From Fredinandcohnia aciditolerans (lineage in GTDB: Bacteria > Bacillota > Bacilli > Bacillales > Bacillaceae_L), in assembly GCA_003640645.1 (NCBI GenBank), contig QGHH01000034.1, positions 1 to 54,617 of the forward strand: a DNA stretch of 54,617 nt. The letters run 5' to 3'. The position numbers were made by a program, and so were the translations under genes. Under the pieces are notes generated by a model that worked only from the letters and a program-made list of their open reading frames with translations, had not been told where the DNA came from and made no database searches. Positions 18,382-28,091 of the stretch are shown here, piece after piece. Positions within the stretch are counted from its first letter, which is position 1. The number at the start of each line of letters is the position of its first letter.

Positions 18382-18891
18382 ATGCAAAAACGAACATTGA
18401 AACTAATGCAAATTGATTGGGAGGGTCCATTTACATTGGATGAGTTGAATCTCTTAACCGATGATTCTCACGACTATGGAATTTATCAAATCTACGGAAA
18501 ACACTTAGTCTATGGGAAAGATGTTTTATTATATATAGGAAAGGCTGACCAGCAAACCATTGGGAAGAGAGTATCACAAGAAAATTGGTGGGACACAAAT
18601 GACTCCAAACATCTTAAGATTTATGCAGGCCGTATAGCTGGGGAAAGAACACCCGAAGAGGATATTTGGTCAAAGGAAATTGATCTTGCTGAAAAACTTC
18701 TAATCAATGTACATAAACCAGCCTATAACTCAAAAAGTCTCACGTCCATACCGGAAACCGAGCTGCAAGATATACATATTTTGAATTGGGGAGATCACAG
18801 AGACCTCCTTCCTGAAATTTCGGGACTACGATGGACTAGCAAATTAAATCATATAGACTATAATACTTACAAATTAACCAATACAATATGA
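18382..18891 (+). CDS. GIY-YIG nuclease-domain protein
   Basis: 169 residues. It has the two GIY-YIG strands (DYGIYQIYG and LLYIGKA) about 15 residues apart, then IGKRV with the conserved Arg. Late motifs are LAEKLLINVHKPAYNSK, with the catalytic Glu and Asn in place. A complete standalone GIY-YIG domain with a short tail, it could cleave DNA. The start at 18382 follows GGAGGAG; the first ATG overlaps that site. It is divergent from the nuclease operon, with about 110 bp between them. Confidence 0.8.
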   Translation: MQKRTLKLMQIDWEGPFTLDELNLLTDDSHDYGIYQIYGKHLVYGKDVLLYIGKADQQTIGKRVSQENWWDTNDSKHLKIYAGRIAGERTPEEDIWSKEIDLAEKLLINVHKPAYNSKSLTSIPETELQDIHILNWGDHRDLLPEISGLRWTSKLNHIDYNTYKLTNTI

Positions 18892-19036
18892 TTAGTAAAA
18901 AGTTGTTTGACATATATAATGCTATGGGTTTTCAAAAGAATCATGAACAAACTTTATAAAGTGAAGCTAGAAATATGCTTTAGAAGAAAAAATGAAAGCT
19001 TCTAGAAAGACTATTAAGAGCTAAAGGAGAATTATT

Positions 19037-19303
19037 ATGGAGAAAGTAAAAGCAATCGTTTTGTTTAGTAAGCAAGGTAAACCACTGAAGGTGTTTAAGA
19101 ATCAGGCAGAAGCACAAAGGTTCTGTGTAGAAAATATGATATGTAATCAAGGTTGGGTTACACGAAGCTTAGATACTGGTCAAAGGTTTTACGAGGCACA
19201 AGATGGTGGTTACACAGTCAGCCACAGCGGTTACAAGGGTTACGGAATGTATGTGAAATGGGTTAAGGTGAAACTTGAAGTGTTGGAAAGAAGAAAACGG
19301 TAA
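19037..19303 (+). CDS. Hypothetical protein, 88 aa
   Basis: Well supported by AAAGGAG 7 bp before the ATG. It begins MEKVKAIVLFSKQGKPLKVF and has a basic tail (EVLERRKR). No family recognised. It stands alone, 145 bp after the GIY-YIG gene and in the same direction. Confidence 0.6.
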   Translation: MEKVKAIVLFSKQGKPLKVFKNQAEAQRFCVENMICNQGWVTRSLDTGQRFYEAQDGGYTVSHSGYKGYGMYVKWVKVKLEVLERRKR

Positions 19304-19781
19304 AGCTATCAGTATGCCGAAAGAATTTCTTACTAGAAGAAATGAAAGATATAGTTAAAAGTATACATAATAAATAAGAACTTATTCTCATTATTGACCG
19401 ACATCAAAATAAGTAGCCATCTTTAAAAAAGTATTAATCTTCTATGAATATACGGTAGAGATTCGTAGTCGCCCTTGTATACTAGAATGACCAAACTACA
19501 TCCCTTTCGAGGTTGTTCATATAATCTATGTTCTAAGTACCAAATTTGCATTCCTGCCTTGTTTTGTGATGCAAGAATGTTTATTAGCATTTACCTAAAA
19601 TCAGGTATCGAAATTTTGTTACTATCTAAATCCAAGGCTAATTTTATATTTAGTTGTATAGTATACATCTACATTACTTTAACAAAAATAGGGCACTAAT
19701 CCTTTTGGATCAGTGCCTATTCATATACGTATTCTTTTTTTCTAAAAAGTTTCGACCGTTAATAAGAGTGGAACAGTTGCC
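19304..19781. other. Intergenic region with a terminator near its right end
   Basis: No gene seen. Short frames on both strands lack ribosome sites. The clear signal is the hairpin at 19688-19720. Confidence 0.5.
19688..19720. terminator. Bidirectional terminator-like hairpin
   Basis: ATAGGGCACTAATCC, TTTT loop, GGATCAGTGCCTAT; an imperfect stem of about 14 bp. It lies between a plus-strand and a minus-strand gene that converge. Confidence 0.6.
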
Positions 19782-20453
19782 TTAGTTCAAAGTCATTCTT
19801 TCATTCAATATGAATGTTTCTCGACCGGTGGTTTCAAATCCTAATTCCTGCAATTCCTTTATAGTTTCCATTTCAAACTTTTTAAAGTATCTTTTATTTT
19901 CTTTATGTTGCTCATCAGTTTGAGGCTTAGGAAATGGCCATTGGTTATCCTTAGGATAGTAAGTATCTCTTACTACAAGAACAAAATTCACATTAAAAAA
20001 ATTGAATAGCTTATCAATAACAGTTTTAAATACGGGTTTTCTAGATAAAACATTTTCAGTAGTATTCTCAATTTCTAATTGGTCAAAAATTGCAACTTTA
20101 CCACATACATTCGCAAGTAGATGCGAGCTCCCGTCAGCATAATTCCCCATCTTGTTTTTTGTTATTTCAATTTTTTCTATGGCATCAAAACCCTCAATAG
20201 AAAACTGAGGAACTAAGTTAATGTCCTCTATAATTCTGCATAGTCGATCTGAATGACTATCCGCTTGTATAAAAATGTCTTCATCTTGATCATCAAAGAT
20301 ATAAATTTTAGCCTGAGTATATTGGATAAACATCTCTTCATCCTCATTCCAGATTTCTATGCCGAAGTCTTACTGATGACCAATATTATCTCCACAACCT
20401 CCTAATTCCCTTATAATAACACTACCAATTTGTAATTCTTCAAAATTACTCAT
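19782..20453 (-). pseudogene. Unknown gene interrupted by an in-frame stop codon
   Basis: A frame of 224 codons starts at 20453 with GGAGGA 7 bp upstream (MSNFEELQIGSVIIRELGGC). It is interrupted once, by TAA at 20372-20370 (codon 28). The same frame continues as DFGIEIWNEDEEMFIQYTQA and then stays open for 195 codons. There is no frameshift, so this is a point nonsense mutation, a read-through or a reinitiation case. The family is unknown; the protein is acidic with no membrane segments. Internal restart at the ATG at 20333 would give 183 residues. Confidence 0.65.
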
Positions 20454-20856
20454 GTCATTTCCTCCAAAAAAATTTAATTTATTCTTTGTAACAACTTAGT
20501 TTAAATTTTACAATTCTTATTTATAGGAGGCGAATACTAGCGAAATATATATCCAAACATATACCCATGATATATAAGCAAAGTTATAATCTACTACAAA
20601 CTTCTGATAATGCTTTGACTCTTGAGACTGGAGAAAATTTATTGTTTATATGTTCTAAGATTCAAGCAGTTTTTTAATCAGAAAATCTGGTTATGGTAGT
20701 ATGTTTAATAAATGAAATAAGAGCTTAAATATACAAGGATTGTATAAAACCTTATATATTTTAGGCTCTTTAGCTGTATTTCTTTATGTCGTTAAAGCTA
20801 CCCTTTAGTTCCACAGGAGGTTGAAGAATCAGAATGATTAATCCCCATGCTATCTA
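20454..20856. other. AT-rich intergenic region
   Basis: Nothing coding seen. It is AT-rich with an isolated AGGAGG near 20526 but no frame behind it. Confidence 0.45.
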
Positions 20857-21051
20857 TTATTCCTTCTCTTTGCTATCCACTAATGGCGGTTTAACTATTC
20901 CATGAAGTATGATTCCTTTTTCTTTAAAATAGCTAAAAAATTCATGTTGGTTCGCAAACTGTGGTAATCCGTATATTTCCTGCTTATTCATTTCTGATGT
21001 AAACACCATTATTTCTCCATTTTTAAGAGGCAGTTTATATGTATTAGCCAA
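20857..21051 (-). CDS. Hypothetical protein, 64 aa
   Basis: Starts at a TTG at 21051 with AAGGGGG 9 bp upstream, which supports translation. The sequence begins MANTYKLPLKNGEIMVF and is soluble, with no family I recognise. It is flanked by non-coding sequence on both sides. Confidence 0.5.
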   Translation of the reverse strand: MANTYKLPLKNGEIMVFTSEMNKQEIYGLPQFANQHEFFSYFKEKGIILHGIVKPPLVDSKEKE

Positions 21052-21269
21052 ATCTCAATCCCCCTTCAATACATGATTAAATTTTATATAAAAGAGATTT
21101 CTTTGCACATGTTGTTTATTAAAGTAGCCGTTAGTTGAATAATAGCACATCTATTATCTAAGAGTATTGTTGTCATTTTCATGTTCTATTTGTTGCAGAT
21201 TCCAGTTTGTATTTGATTCCTTTGAACTCATAATGCCAATTTCTTTTCTTCAATAAAACCTTCACCCGT

Positions 21270-21490
21270 TAGTTGAATAGGAATACTTTAACATATATTA
21301 CCTTAATTAACATTAAAAAGCAGTGGATTTTAGTTGTGAAATCCACTGCTTCTATACTTTTTTTTTATCTGTGGGTACCTCAAAAGAGAAAAGCTTAAAC
21401 TCATATGTGTCCTTTTTTATATAAAAACGAATCTATGCATTTTCTACTATTCTCAATTACAAAATAACCAAATGCTTGTTCAACTAAACT
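21270..21490. repeat. Decayed Bacillus-type repeat with a hairpin core
   Basis: The stretch begins with CCCGTTAGTTGAATAG and ends with TTGTTCAACTAAAC, inverted ends typical of small Bacillus repeats. It holds a strong hairpin at 21316-21350 (GCAGTGGATTT / AAATCCACTGC). A diverged copy of the hairpin and the following ~70 bp occurs at 28092-28190 inside the integrated element. No gene is seen in 21052-21673. Confidence 0.5.
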
Positions 21491-21673
21491 CCCTCGATAA
21501 ATTAAGTGAAAACTCACGTTTTCTCCTGTATTCTCAGGATTTTAAACAAGACACAATAATGGTTTAACGCAGTCCATGATGATTTATTGGTTTTACAATC
21601 CTTCCCATCCATATTCTGTATAAACTGATATTTTTTACAGACACTATAAAAAACGTTGAAGGAAATGTTAAGA

Positions 21674-23155
21674 ATGACAGAGCGTCATAATAATAAGAAC
21701 TTCCCAGGTTATGAAAAAATTAAATCGATTCTTAATGAATCGCCCGACTTGAATTGTCGAAAGTTTGAAGCAGGACAAGCGGGGATTCATATTATTTTCA
21801 TGAAGAATTTAATTAAGCCAGAGATTCTTAATGAATATGTCATTAAATACATTGAAGAACTTTCTGTAGAATTCTTACATTACACCTATTTAATGAAAAA
21901 CATACCTATAGAAGAAATAAAGGTAAATATAGAGGAACAAGAGGTAATCTCTTCCCTATTAAATGGATTTGCTTATATATATTTCTTAGAAGCGAAAAAG
22001 GGATTCTTGGTGAACTGCGCAAATCCGATTGAACGCTCCATCGAGAAAGCAGAAACAGAATCATTAGTATATGGACCTAAAATTTCGTTTACTGAATCAA
22101 TAACTTCTAACGTTAAGATAATAAGACAAAATCTAAAAGATAATAATTTGTGCACGGATGAAATAAAAATTGGGGAACGCGTTCAAAAGCAAGTAAGAAT
22201 TGTGTATATCAAAGATATTGCGAACGATGACACTCTTCAAATACTTAAGGACAGGATTAATCAAATAAAAACAGAAAATATAATTGACAGTTCTGTTTTG
22301 GCTCAATGCCTAGAAGATAATCATTACTCATTACTTCCACAATTTATTTTAACCGAGCTTCCCGATCGGTTCATCTATTCGATTTTAAACGGCAGAATTG
22401 GGGTTTTTATAGATGGTAGCCCAGTAGCCATTATTGGGCCAGCTAATTTTTTCTCATTTTTCGAATCAACAGAAGATATCTATTTGAGATGGTCTTTAAG
22501 TACATTTATCCGTTTTATCCGATTATTTGCTATGGTAGGTTCTCTTTTTTTAACAGCCATATATGTGGCTGCGATGACTTATCATTTTGAACTTATACCA
22601 TCTAAATTGTTGATTATCATTGGACAATCACGTTCACAAGTTCCTTTTCCACCCTTATTAGAAGCACTCTTACTAGAATTCTTAATTGAGTTACTTAGAG
22701 AAGCCGGGGCTCGCCTTCCTTCAAAAGTAGGACAAACAATGGGAATTGTAGGAGGAATTGTTATTGGCCAAGCAACGGTTGAGGCAGGGTTAACTAGCAA
22801 TATTTTAATTATTATTGTTGCATTTAGTGCATTAGGGGCATTTTCTGCTCCTATTTATGAAATGGGTACTGCTGTCAGAATTGCTAGATTTCCAATTATT
22901 ATTTTAGCAGGTGTTTGGGGGTTAAACGGAATCATTGTCGGTCTATGTATTCTAATGGTTCACTTGTTAAAATTAACTTCTTTAAATAAACCTTATCTTG
23001 CCCCTCTATATCCGCTAAGAATGAAAGATTTGAAATATTTTTTAATACGTCTCCCCCACTATTTTTATATGAGACGACCGTTAGTAAATCGACCAAAAGA
23101 CTCCATCCGCATAAAGAAGCGATTTAAAAATTCAACAGATTTAGATGATTTATGA
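21674..23155 (+). CDS. GerA-family germinant receptor subunit A
   Basis: About 493 residues. It has a soluble N-terminal domain of about 260 residues followed by the membrane region with hallmark segments (GQSRSQVPFPPLLEALLLEF, KVGQTMGIVGGIVIGQATVE). This is the A subunit of a spore germinant receptor in the inner membrane. The start at 21674 is preferred because AAGGAA lies at proper distance. It is the first of an A-B-C operon. The nutrient recognised cannot be read from sequence. Confidence 0.93.
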   Translation: MTERHNNKNFPGYEKIKSILNESPDLNCRKFEAGQAGIHIIFMKNLIKPEILNEYVIKYIEELSVEFLHYTYLMKNIPIEEIKVNIEEQEVISSLLNGFAYIYFLEAKKGFLVNCANPIERSIEKAETESLVYGPKISFTESITSNVKIIRQNLKDNNLCTDEIKIGERVQKQVRIVYIKDIANDDTLQILKDRINQIKTENIIDSSVLAQCLEDNHYSLLPQFILTELPDRFIYSILNGRIGVFIDGSPVAIIGPANFFSFFESTEDIYLRWSLSTFIRFIRLFAMVGSLFLTAIYVAAMTYHFELIPSKLLIIIGQSRSQVPFPPLLEALLLEFLIELLREAGARLPSKVGQTMGIVGGIVIGQATVEAGLTSNILIIIVAFSALGAFSAPIYEMGTAVRIARFPIIILAGVWGLNGIIVGLCILMVHLLKLTSLNKPYLAPLYPLRMKDLKYFLIRLPHYFYMRRPLVNRPKDSIRIKKRFKNSTDLDDL

Positions 23156-23163
23156 GGTGCAAA

Positions 23164-24258
23164 ATGAAATCAAATATCCGTTTTGTTAACGCCTTTATGC
23201 TTTTTTTTATCATACACACTTCGCAAATTGGTATGGGGATTCTTGGAGTTCCAAGAATTATATATCTAGAAACAAAAAAAGATGCTTGGATCTCCATTTT
23301 ACTTTCTGGTTTATTCGTTAGCTTAATTACATGGTTAATGATATCTATCCTAAATAAAAATGAAGGTGGTACTTTATTTGAAATTCATGATCAAATATTT
23401 GGACGCTTGATCGGTAGTATTTTCAACTTCTTTATTGTCATTTACTATATTGCCGTCCATTATTCGATTATCATTAGTTATGTCGAGTTGTCACTAACAT
23501 GGGGATATGAAGGAGTCTATGAATGGGTCGGGGTATTGGCTTTATTAATGATAACCATCTATGCTGTATCAGGCGGATTCAGAGTAGTGACCGGTGTTTG
23601 CTTCTTATCCTTTTTATTGACTATATGGCTGCTATTTGTTGTTTACCAGCCACTTCAAACCATAAATTTAACTAGAATTTTGCCTATAATGACGACAACT
23701 CCTTCAGAAATTATGAATGGAGTTTTCAAGAGTAGTTATACAATGTTAGGTTTCGAAACGTTGCTTTTTATTTTTCCGTTTATTAAGGAGAAAAATAAAC
23801 TTCAATTATTTAGTCAAATAGCAGTCTGGTTTACAACCATTCTTGTTTTAATAACAACTGTAGTTTCTATATTATTTTTTAGTGCTAAAGAATTAGAGAA
23901 GAATGTATGGCCAGTTGTCAGCATGATTAGCACGGTCCATTTTCCATTTATTGAACGTTTTGAATTTGTTGCTGTTCCATTATGGATTTTAGTTATTTTT
24001 CCAAACCTATGTATCACTTTATATATTTCTACCAGGGGTATTAAGCAGATTTTTCATATAAAACAAAAATATGGAATATGGCTTATCTCCATTATCCTTT
24101 TTATCTGCAGTTTTATAATTACTAAAAGAGTAGATAATAATTATTTTTTTGATCAAATTGGCAAAACTGGATTTTTTCTTTGGTTTATCTATCCGATTTT
24201 ATTGTACGGAGTCACCCTTATAAGATCAAAAATCATTACTCGTTCCAGACGGAGTTGA
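23164..24258 (+). CDS. GerB-family germinant receptor subunit B
   Basis: About 364-residue APC-like membrane protein with about ten hydrophobic segments, opening with NAFMLFFIIHTSQIGMGILG, typical of GerB/spore germination permeases. It is thought to bind the germinant. The start at 23164 has GAGGTG just upstream; an ATG at 23152 overlaps the gerA stop. It is the second gene of the receptor operon. Confidence 0.92.
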   Translation: MKSNIRFVNAFMLFFIIHTSQIGMGILGVPRIIYLETKKDAWISILLSGLFVSLITWLMISILNKNEGGTLFEIHDQIFGRLIGSIFNFFIVIYYIAVHYSIIISYVELSLTWGYEGVYEWVGVLALLMITIYAVSGGFRVVTGVCFLSFLLTIWLLFVVYQPLQTINLTRILPIMTTTPSEIMNGVFKSSYTMLGFETLLFIFPFIKEKNKLQLFSQIAVWFTTILVLITTVVSILFFSAKELEKNVWPVVSMISTVHFPFIERFEFVAVPLWILVIFPNLCITLYISTRGIKQIFHIKQKYGIWLISIILFICSFIITKRVDNNYFFDQIGKTGFFLWFIYPILLYGVTLIRSKIITRSRRS

Positions 24259-24262
24259 AAGA

Positions 24263-25393
24263 ATGAAAAAAATTGTTATTCTGCTGTGTTTTCTTTTTTG
24301 TACTGCATGCATGGCCCCTGAAAAAATAATAGAAATGCAAGGGATTTCAACGATTATTGGATATGACTTGCTTGATGACAATACATACAAAGGCACTATC
24401 AGTTTGTTACAATTTGACCGAAAAGAAGAAAAGACCAGTGTAACCCTTTCAGCTGAAGGAACGACTAGTAAACAAATCAGACAAAAACTAGAGGAACGAA
24501 CTAGCCATGACATTACGTCTGGTCAATTAAGGACCATACTGTTTAATAAAAATATGGCAGAAACAGTAGGAATTACTTCTTTTCTGGATACAATGCAACG
24601 AGATAGTAGTATCGGTTCTTTAATTTTTTTGGCCATTACTGATAATGCTGAGGAGACGATTAACAATACAAACTATGAAGAATATCCCGAAATGGGATCC
24701 TATATCTATCAACTATTGGATAAACACGAAAAGAAAGAAATGTTAGTCAACTCCAACTTACATGATTTTATAACTACACTATATGAAATTGGAATCGATC
24801 CTACACTACCCATGATTAAAAATGCAAATGGGGCAGCACCTTCTATAAGTGGTGTTGCATTATTCAAAGATGATAAAATTGTGGGGTCTATTTCGTTGAT
24901 AAACACCTTTTATCTAAAATTATTCACAAATAATAAGGCATTTTTAGGTGATATAACTGTAGAGATTCCTGCTGATGAACTAGAAAAAAGGGGGATGGCA
25001 AAACTCAACCTTCCTAAAAGTGATATTTATAAGATTACACTTCATCCAATAAAGTACAAAGGAAACATTGAAATAAAGAACGAAGAATTTGTTCATTTAA
25101 ATGCAACGATATCCGTTTCAATATTAGAATTTCAACCCACTACTTCTTTGAAAAATAAAGATTCACTAAACAAGACGGAGCAATTAATTGCTGAAGCCCT
25201 AAACAAAGAATTTGGAAATATACTTGAGGAATTAAAAAATTTAAATACTGATCCCATTGGCATCGGAAGAAAAATAAGAAGTGTAAGAAAATATTCCCAT
25301 TTAACTGAAGGAGATTTAAGACAAAATTACTCTACACTAAAAATAAAACCAAATATAAAGGTGGAAATTAAGCGAACTGGATCAATTGATTAA
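24263..25393 (+). CDS. GerC-family germinant receptor lipoprotein
   Basis: 376 residues. A short signal peptide with lipobox FCTAC places the lipidated Cys at residue 16, then the typical GerC opening (MQGISTIIGYDLLDDNTYKG). Conserved features follow up to the C-terminal domain (IGIGRKIRSVRKYSHLTEGD is close to the family's usual GxGxxxR region). It is the third subunit, anchored on the outer face of the spore inner membrane. It starts 4 bp after gerB and is followed by a terminator. Confidence 0.92.
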   Translation: MKKIVILLCFLFCTACMAPEKIIEMQGISTIIGYDLLDDNTYKGTISLLQFDRKEEKTSVTLSAEGTTSKQIRQKLEERTSHDITSGQLRTILFNKNMAETVGITSFLDTMQRDSSIGSLIFLAITDNAEETINNTNYEEYPEMGSYIYQLLDKHEKKEMLVNSNLHDFITTLYEIGIDPTLPMIKNANGAAPSISGVALFKDDKIVGSISLINTFYLKLFTNNKAFLGDITVEIPADELEKRGMAKLNLPKSDIYKITLHPIKYKGNIEIKNEEFVHLNATISVSILEFQPTTSLKNKDSLNKTEQLIAEALNKEFGNILEELKNLNTDPIGIGRKIRSVRKYSHLTEGDLRQNYSTLKIKPNIKVEIKRTGSID

Positions 25394-25431
25394 CATATTT
25401 AGGAACAAAAGCACTAACACCGACTTAACAC

Positions 25432-25464
25432 GACCCAAGTGTTGATTATTCACTGGGTCCTTTT
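25432..25464 (+). terminator. Terminator of the ger operon
   Basis: GACCCAAGTG, loop, CACTGGGTC, then CTTTTCTCTTTTT, 38 bp after the gerC stop. Confidence 0.75.
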
Positions 25465-25477
25465 CTCTTTTTGGCAT

Positions 25478-25545
25478 GACTCCAGCGGGAATAGCGTGAG
25501 ACTAAGCTACGCCCGAAGAGAGCGTCAACCTGGAGTGGAAGTCTA
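25478..25545. repeat. Dispersed Bacillus palindromic repeat (degenerate)
   Basis: GACTCCAGCGGGAATAGCG ... GCGTCAACCTGGAGTGGAAG is the familiar shape of the GC-rich repeats found between Bacillus genes, here decayed. The 25546-25858 stretch contains no gene. Confidence 0.5.
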
Positions 25546-25858
25546 CGATATAAAAAACACAAAGCTTTGGAAAACAGTCTTTATCTTTAATCACCACTTC
25601 GTTTTTTCTAAACTACAAAAAGAATTTATTATTAGAAACAGGCAATTTTAATTCAGCAACCCCTTTAGTACAATAAAAAGGAAAATCCCCATTAGAAAAG
25701 GCATTATTCTTTTTTCAAGCGAAGAAGACGTTTGTTACATATTCTTCAACTCAATTTTCTATTGTATTAATTTCTCAAAAAATACCAATTGATTATAAAA
25801 CGTTTTCTCTGATATGTTGGATAACGGTTCAAATTCAGATACTAGGGGGCATTTTTAG

Positions 25859-25996
25859 TTGGTAAAAGGAAGCAAAGTTAAATTCGAATCAAAAATTTAT
25901 GTTATTCATTGGGTATATGATAGTGGGTACTGTGAAATTAAAAACGATGAACATATTAAGTTAGTTAAACTTTCAGATCTAACACCTCTAGAATAA
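25859..25996 (+). CDS. Hypothetical small protein, 45 aa
   Basis: TTG start with TAGGGGGC 7 bp upstream, then 45 codons (MVKGSKVKFESKIYVIHWVY...) and a terminator 33 bp later. Small proteins of this kind occur in phages and plasmids of Bacillus, but I cannot name a function. Confidence 0.5.
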   Translation: MVKGSKVKFESKIYVIHWVYDSGYCEIKNDEHIKLVKLSDLTPLE

Positions 25997-26029
25997 ACAT
26001 CAATTAGAATGTCTGATTTGAGAACTATT

Positions 26030-26058
26030 AAGCACTCTTTCTACGAGTGCTTTTTTAT
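26030..26058 (+). terminator. Terminator after the 45-codon gene
   Basis: AAGCACTC, TTTCTAC loop, GAGTGCTT then TTTTATT. Confidence 0.75.
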
Positions 26059-26272
26059 TGCCAAAGATCAATAACATTGGTTTTACCAAATTCCTATTGC
26101 ACTAATCTGCTCGTTAGTTGAAAAACAAAAAAACATTACCTTAAAAAACCTCAAATACCTCATTCACAAAATAATCGTATACCATTTTCTACTATCTTTT
26201 CCCCGGCCTTTTTAATGATTTCTCCCATATCTGCATCATTTCTTTTACAATATAGATAGCCCCTATTAATCC

Positions 26273-26320
26273 TAACTAAAATTAATCTGCGGATACCGGT
26301 GGTCGGGGTCGAAATGGCGG
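26273..26320. repeat. Left attachment-like direct repeat (attL) of the 21-kb element
   Basis: 48 bp with 19 identical bases (GATACCGGTGGTCGGGGTC, 26292-26310) and flanking similarity shared in the same orientation with 47324-47370. The other copy lies next to the integrase gene, so the pair probably marks the ends of an integrated element. The target gene is not recognised. Confidence 0.7.
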
Positions 26321-26465
26321 TCAAAACATTGATATAATAAGGTTTTTAAAATTCATGCGTAAAATTTGCGTAAAAAGAACAAATGTTCCCGTTTTTTTAC
26401 ATTGCTATTTACAATGGTGATTAAAGATAACTTGGGCATTTAAGTAGAAAGGAAAGCACGTTTAT
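26321..26465. promoter_or_regulatory. Probable promoter region of the first cargo gene
   Basis: AT-rich sequence between attL and the 238-codon gene, with AGAAAGGAAAG as its ribosome site. No clear -35/-10 pair was chosen. Confidence 0.3.
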
Positions 26466-27182
26466 ATGAAAAATAAAAGAGTAGAGATAGGTACATTCCC
26501 TGTAGATACAAACGACTCTAAAAAATATGATGTTCTCTATTTGGGTGGTCTTAAACGAAATCTTGGAAATTCAGAAGTGGGCAAATTGCTTTTGAATGAT
26601 TACGTATTTTTATTTAGCACAAAATTAGATATAAGTAAAGATTCGGATGTTTATGGACAAGTTAGCATTGATTTAGTAAGGCATGAACATTTATCTGGTT
26701 TCAACTATACCCTTAGAGATAAGGTTAACTACCACCTTGTAGGGAAGGAGCCAATATTCATTAATGACTTTTTAGAAGTTATTCCTGAAGAAACCGAGAG
26801 GGGAATCCATATATTTGCACATCTAAAAAGCCAAAGCAAAATAAATTTTATGGGGAAGTCTACAAAAAGTTATCGCATCCTATTGATGAGAACAAATAAT
26901 AGTAGATTCGCCAACTTACCAACCTGGGAACTTGGACCAGAGTTTCAAGCTAAATTAGAACTTGATAAAGTATCGGAACATTTAAACAGACTATTAGACT
27001 GTTCTTCTCTGTTATCTAACCTAGATAATCGAAATAAAGGAAATTCCACAAAAGAAAATGCTTTTGAAATAGTGATAGATTCTCTGAACAAAGAGATAGA
27101 AAGAGCAAAAATGGAAAATGATAGTGCATTAAATAATTTTTTAGCATATAGAAAGAGTCTTGAGTACATTCATAAAGAATGA
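26466..27182 (+). CDS. Unknown 238-aa protein at the left end of the integrated element
   Basis: Good ribosome site (AAAGGAAAG) and its own terminator. It begins MKNKRVEIGTFPVDTNDSKK and has a coiled-coil-like C-terminus (IVIDSLNKEIERAKMENDSA). No membrane segments and no catalytic motif seen. It lies just inside attL, a position where mobile elements often carry cargo such as defence genes. Function unknown. Confidence 0.65.
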   Translation: MKNKRVEIGTFPVDTNDSKKYDVLYLGGLKRNLGNSEVGKLLLNDYVFLFSTKLDISKDSDVYGQVSIDLVRHEHLSGFNYTLRDKVNYHLVGKEPIFINDFLEVIPEETERGIHIFAHLKSQSKINFMGKSTKSYRILLMRTNNSRFANLPTWELGPEFQAKLELDKVSEHLNRLLDCSSLLSNLDNRNKGNSTKENAFEIVIDSLNKEIERAKMENDSALNNFLAYRKSLEYIHKE

Positions 27183-27188
27183 TTAATC

Positions 27189-27218
27189 AGACAGGTGGTA
27201 TTCTTTCGCCTGTCTTTT
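27189..27218 (+). terminator. Terminator of the 238-codon gene
   Basis: AGACAGG, loop, CCTGTCTTTTATT. Confidence 0.75.
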
Positions 27219-27421
27219 ATTGTACTAAAAAACTTAGCCACTAAGTTCCGATAACGTGGAGAATGTGAAAATTATCACCATAAATATCAGTCCATATAGC
27301 CAACAGAAACGCTACCCGTTAGCGTAATAAGAAAAGGGGCTTCCTCAGCAACCTACTTCTAAAATATTACACCGTTTAGTTTCATATCATCTTTAATTCC
27401 GCTGGATCATTACATAACCTA

Positions 27422-27829
27422 TCAGCTATTTGTTTGATTTCTTATCGCATCTATTAAATTCCTCCCAAAAGCAAGTGGTGAACCAGTAGCTTCAGGATTT
27501 CCTTTTACCATTTGAATATCTATTTTTCCTGCTGAATCTAGTGTAAGGATTGACATATATTTACTTTTTCCAGAAGCAGATTGATACCAATACTCCAATT
27601 TGTCACCATTAATTACTGCTTTAATGCCTCTATATGTATTTGAGACTAACTCATCTATTGCACTTTGCTTGAGTCCACTAAACATCTTTTCTGTAGCATC
27701 AATTGTTGCATCAGAAGCAACTTGGGCTATGTCAGCCTTAGAGAATTTCACAGGAAATTTCCCCCTTTTAACATAACCAAGAACTGCTGTTACAGCTACC
27801 AGTGGAATAATCACTTTTGACATTTTCAT
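27422..27829 (-). CDS. Unknown protein with N-terminal membrane segment, 135 aa
   Basis: GGGGGAA precedes the ATG at 27829. Residues 5-20 (KVIIPLVAVTAVLGYV) form a membrane anchor or uncleaved signal. The rest is soluble with a C-terminal segment of mixed strands. No family recognised. It lies in the left part of the element, transcribed towards attL. Confidence 0.55.
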   Translation of the reverse strand: MKMSKVIIPLVAVTAVLGYVKRGKFPVKFSKADIAQVASDATIDATEKMFSGLKQSAIDELVSNTYRGIKAVINGDKLEYWYQSASGKSKYMSILTLDSAGKIDIQMVKGNPEATGSPLAFGRNLIDAIRNQTNS

Positions 27830-28091
27830 ATCAACATTCCCCCAAATTCTAATTTAATCAAATTTCAGAGTCATTAGAACAAATGCTTCAACTTGATCTG
27901 TATACAATTTCCAATTTACCACTAATTTTATTGACGATTATATCAAAATACTCAATCAACTCAATTAATACTTCATCGAGTTAAGATACCCTCTTAATAA
28001 GATTAAATCCACACTTCTACACTCACTATGGGTGGGTTAGTGAAATAAGTCTCTTTACTAATTTTACCATGCACCTCATCTTAATAATACT

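Noticed and set aside
25439-25651. 70-codon open frame after the ger operon
   Set aside because: It has no ribosome site, runs through the terminator and through a degenerate palindromic repeat.
26273-26320. Attachment repeat considered as a tRNA 3' end
   Set aside because: The GGTCGGGGTCGAA resembles a T-arm only loosely; no acceptor or anticodon stem can be drawn on either strand.
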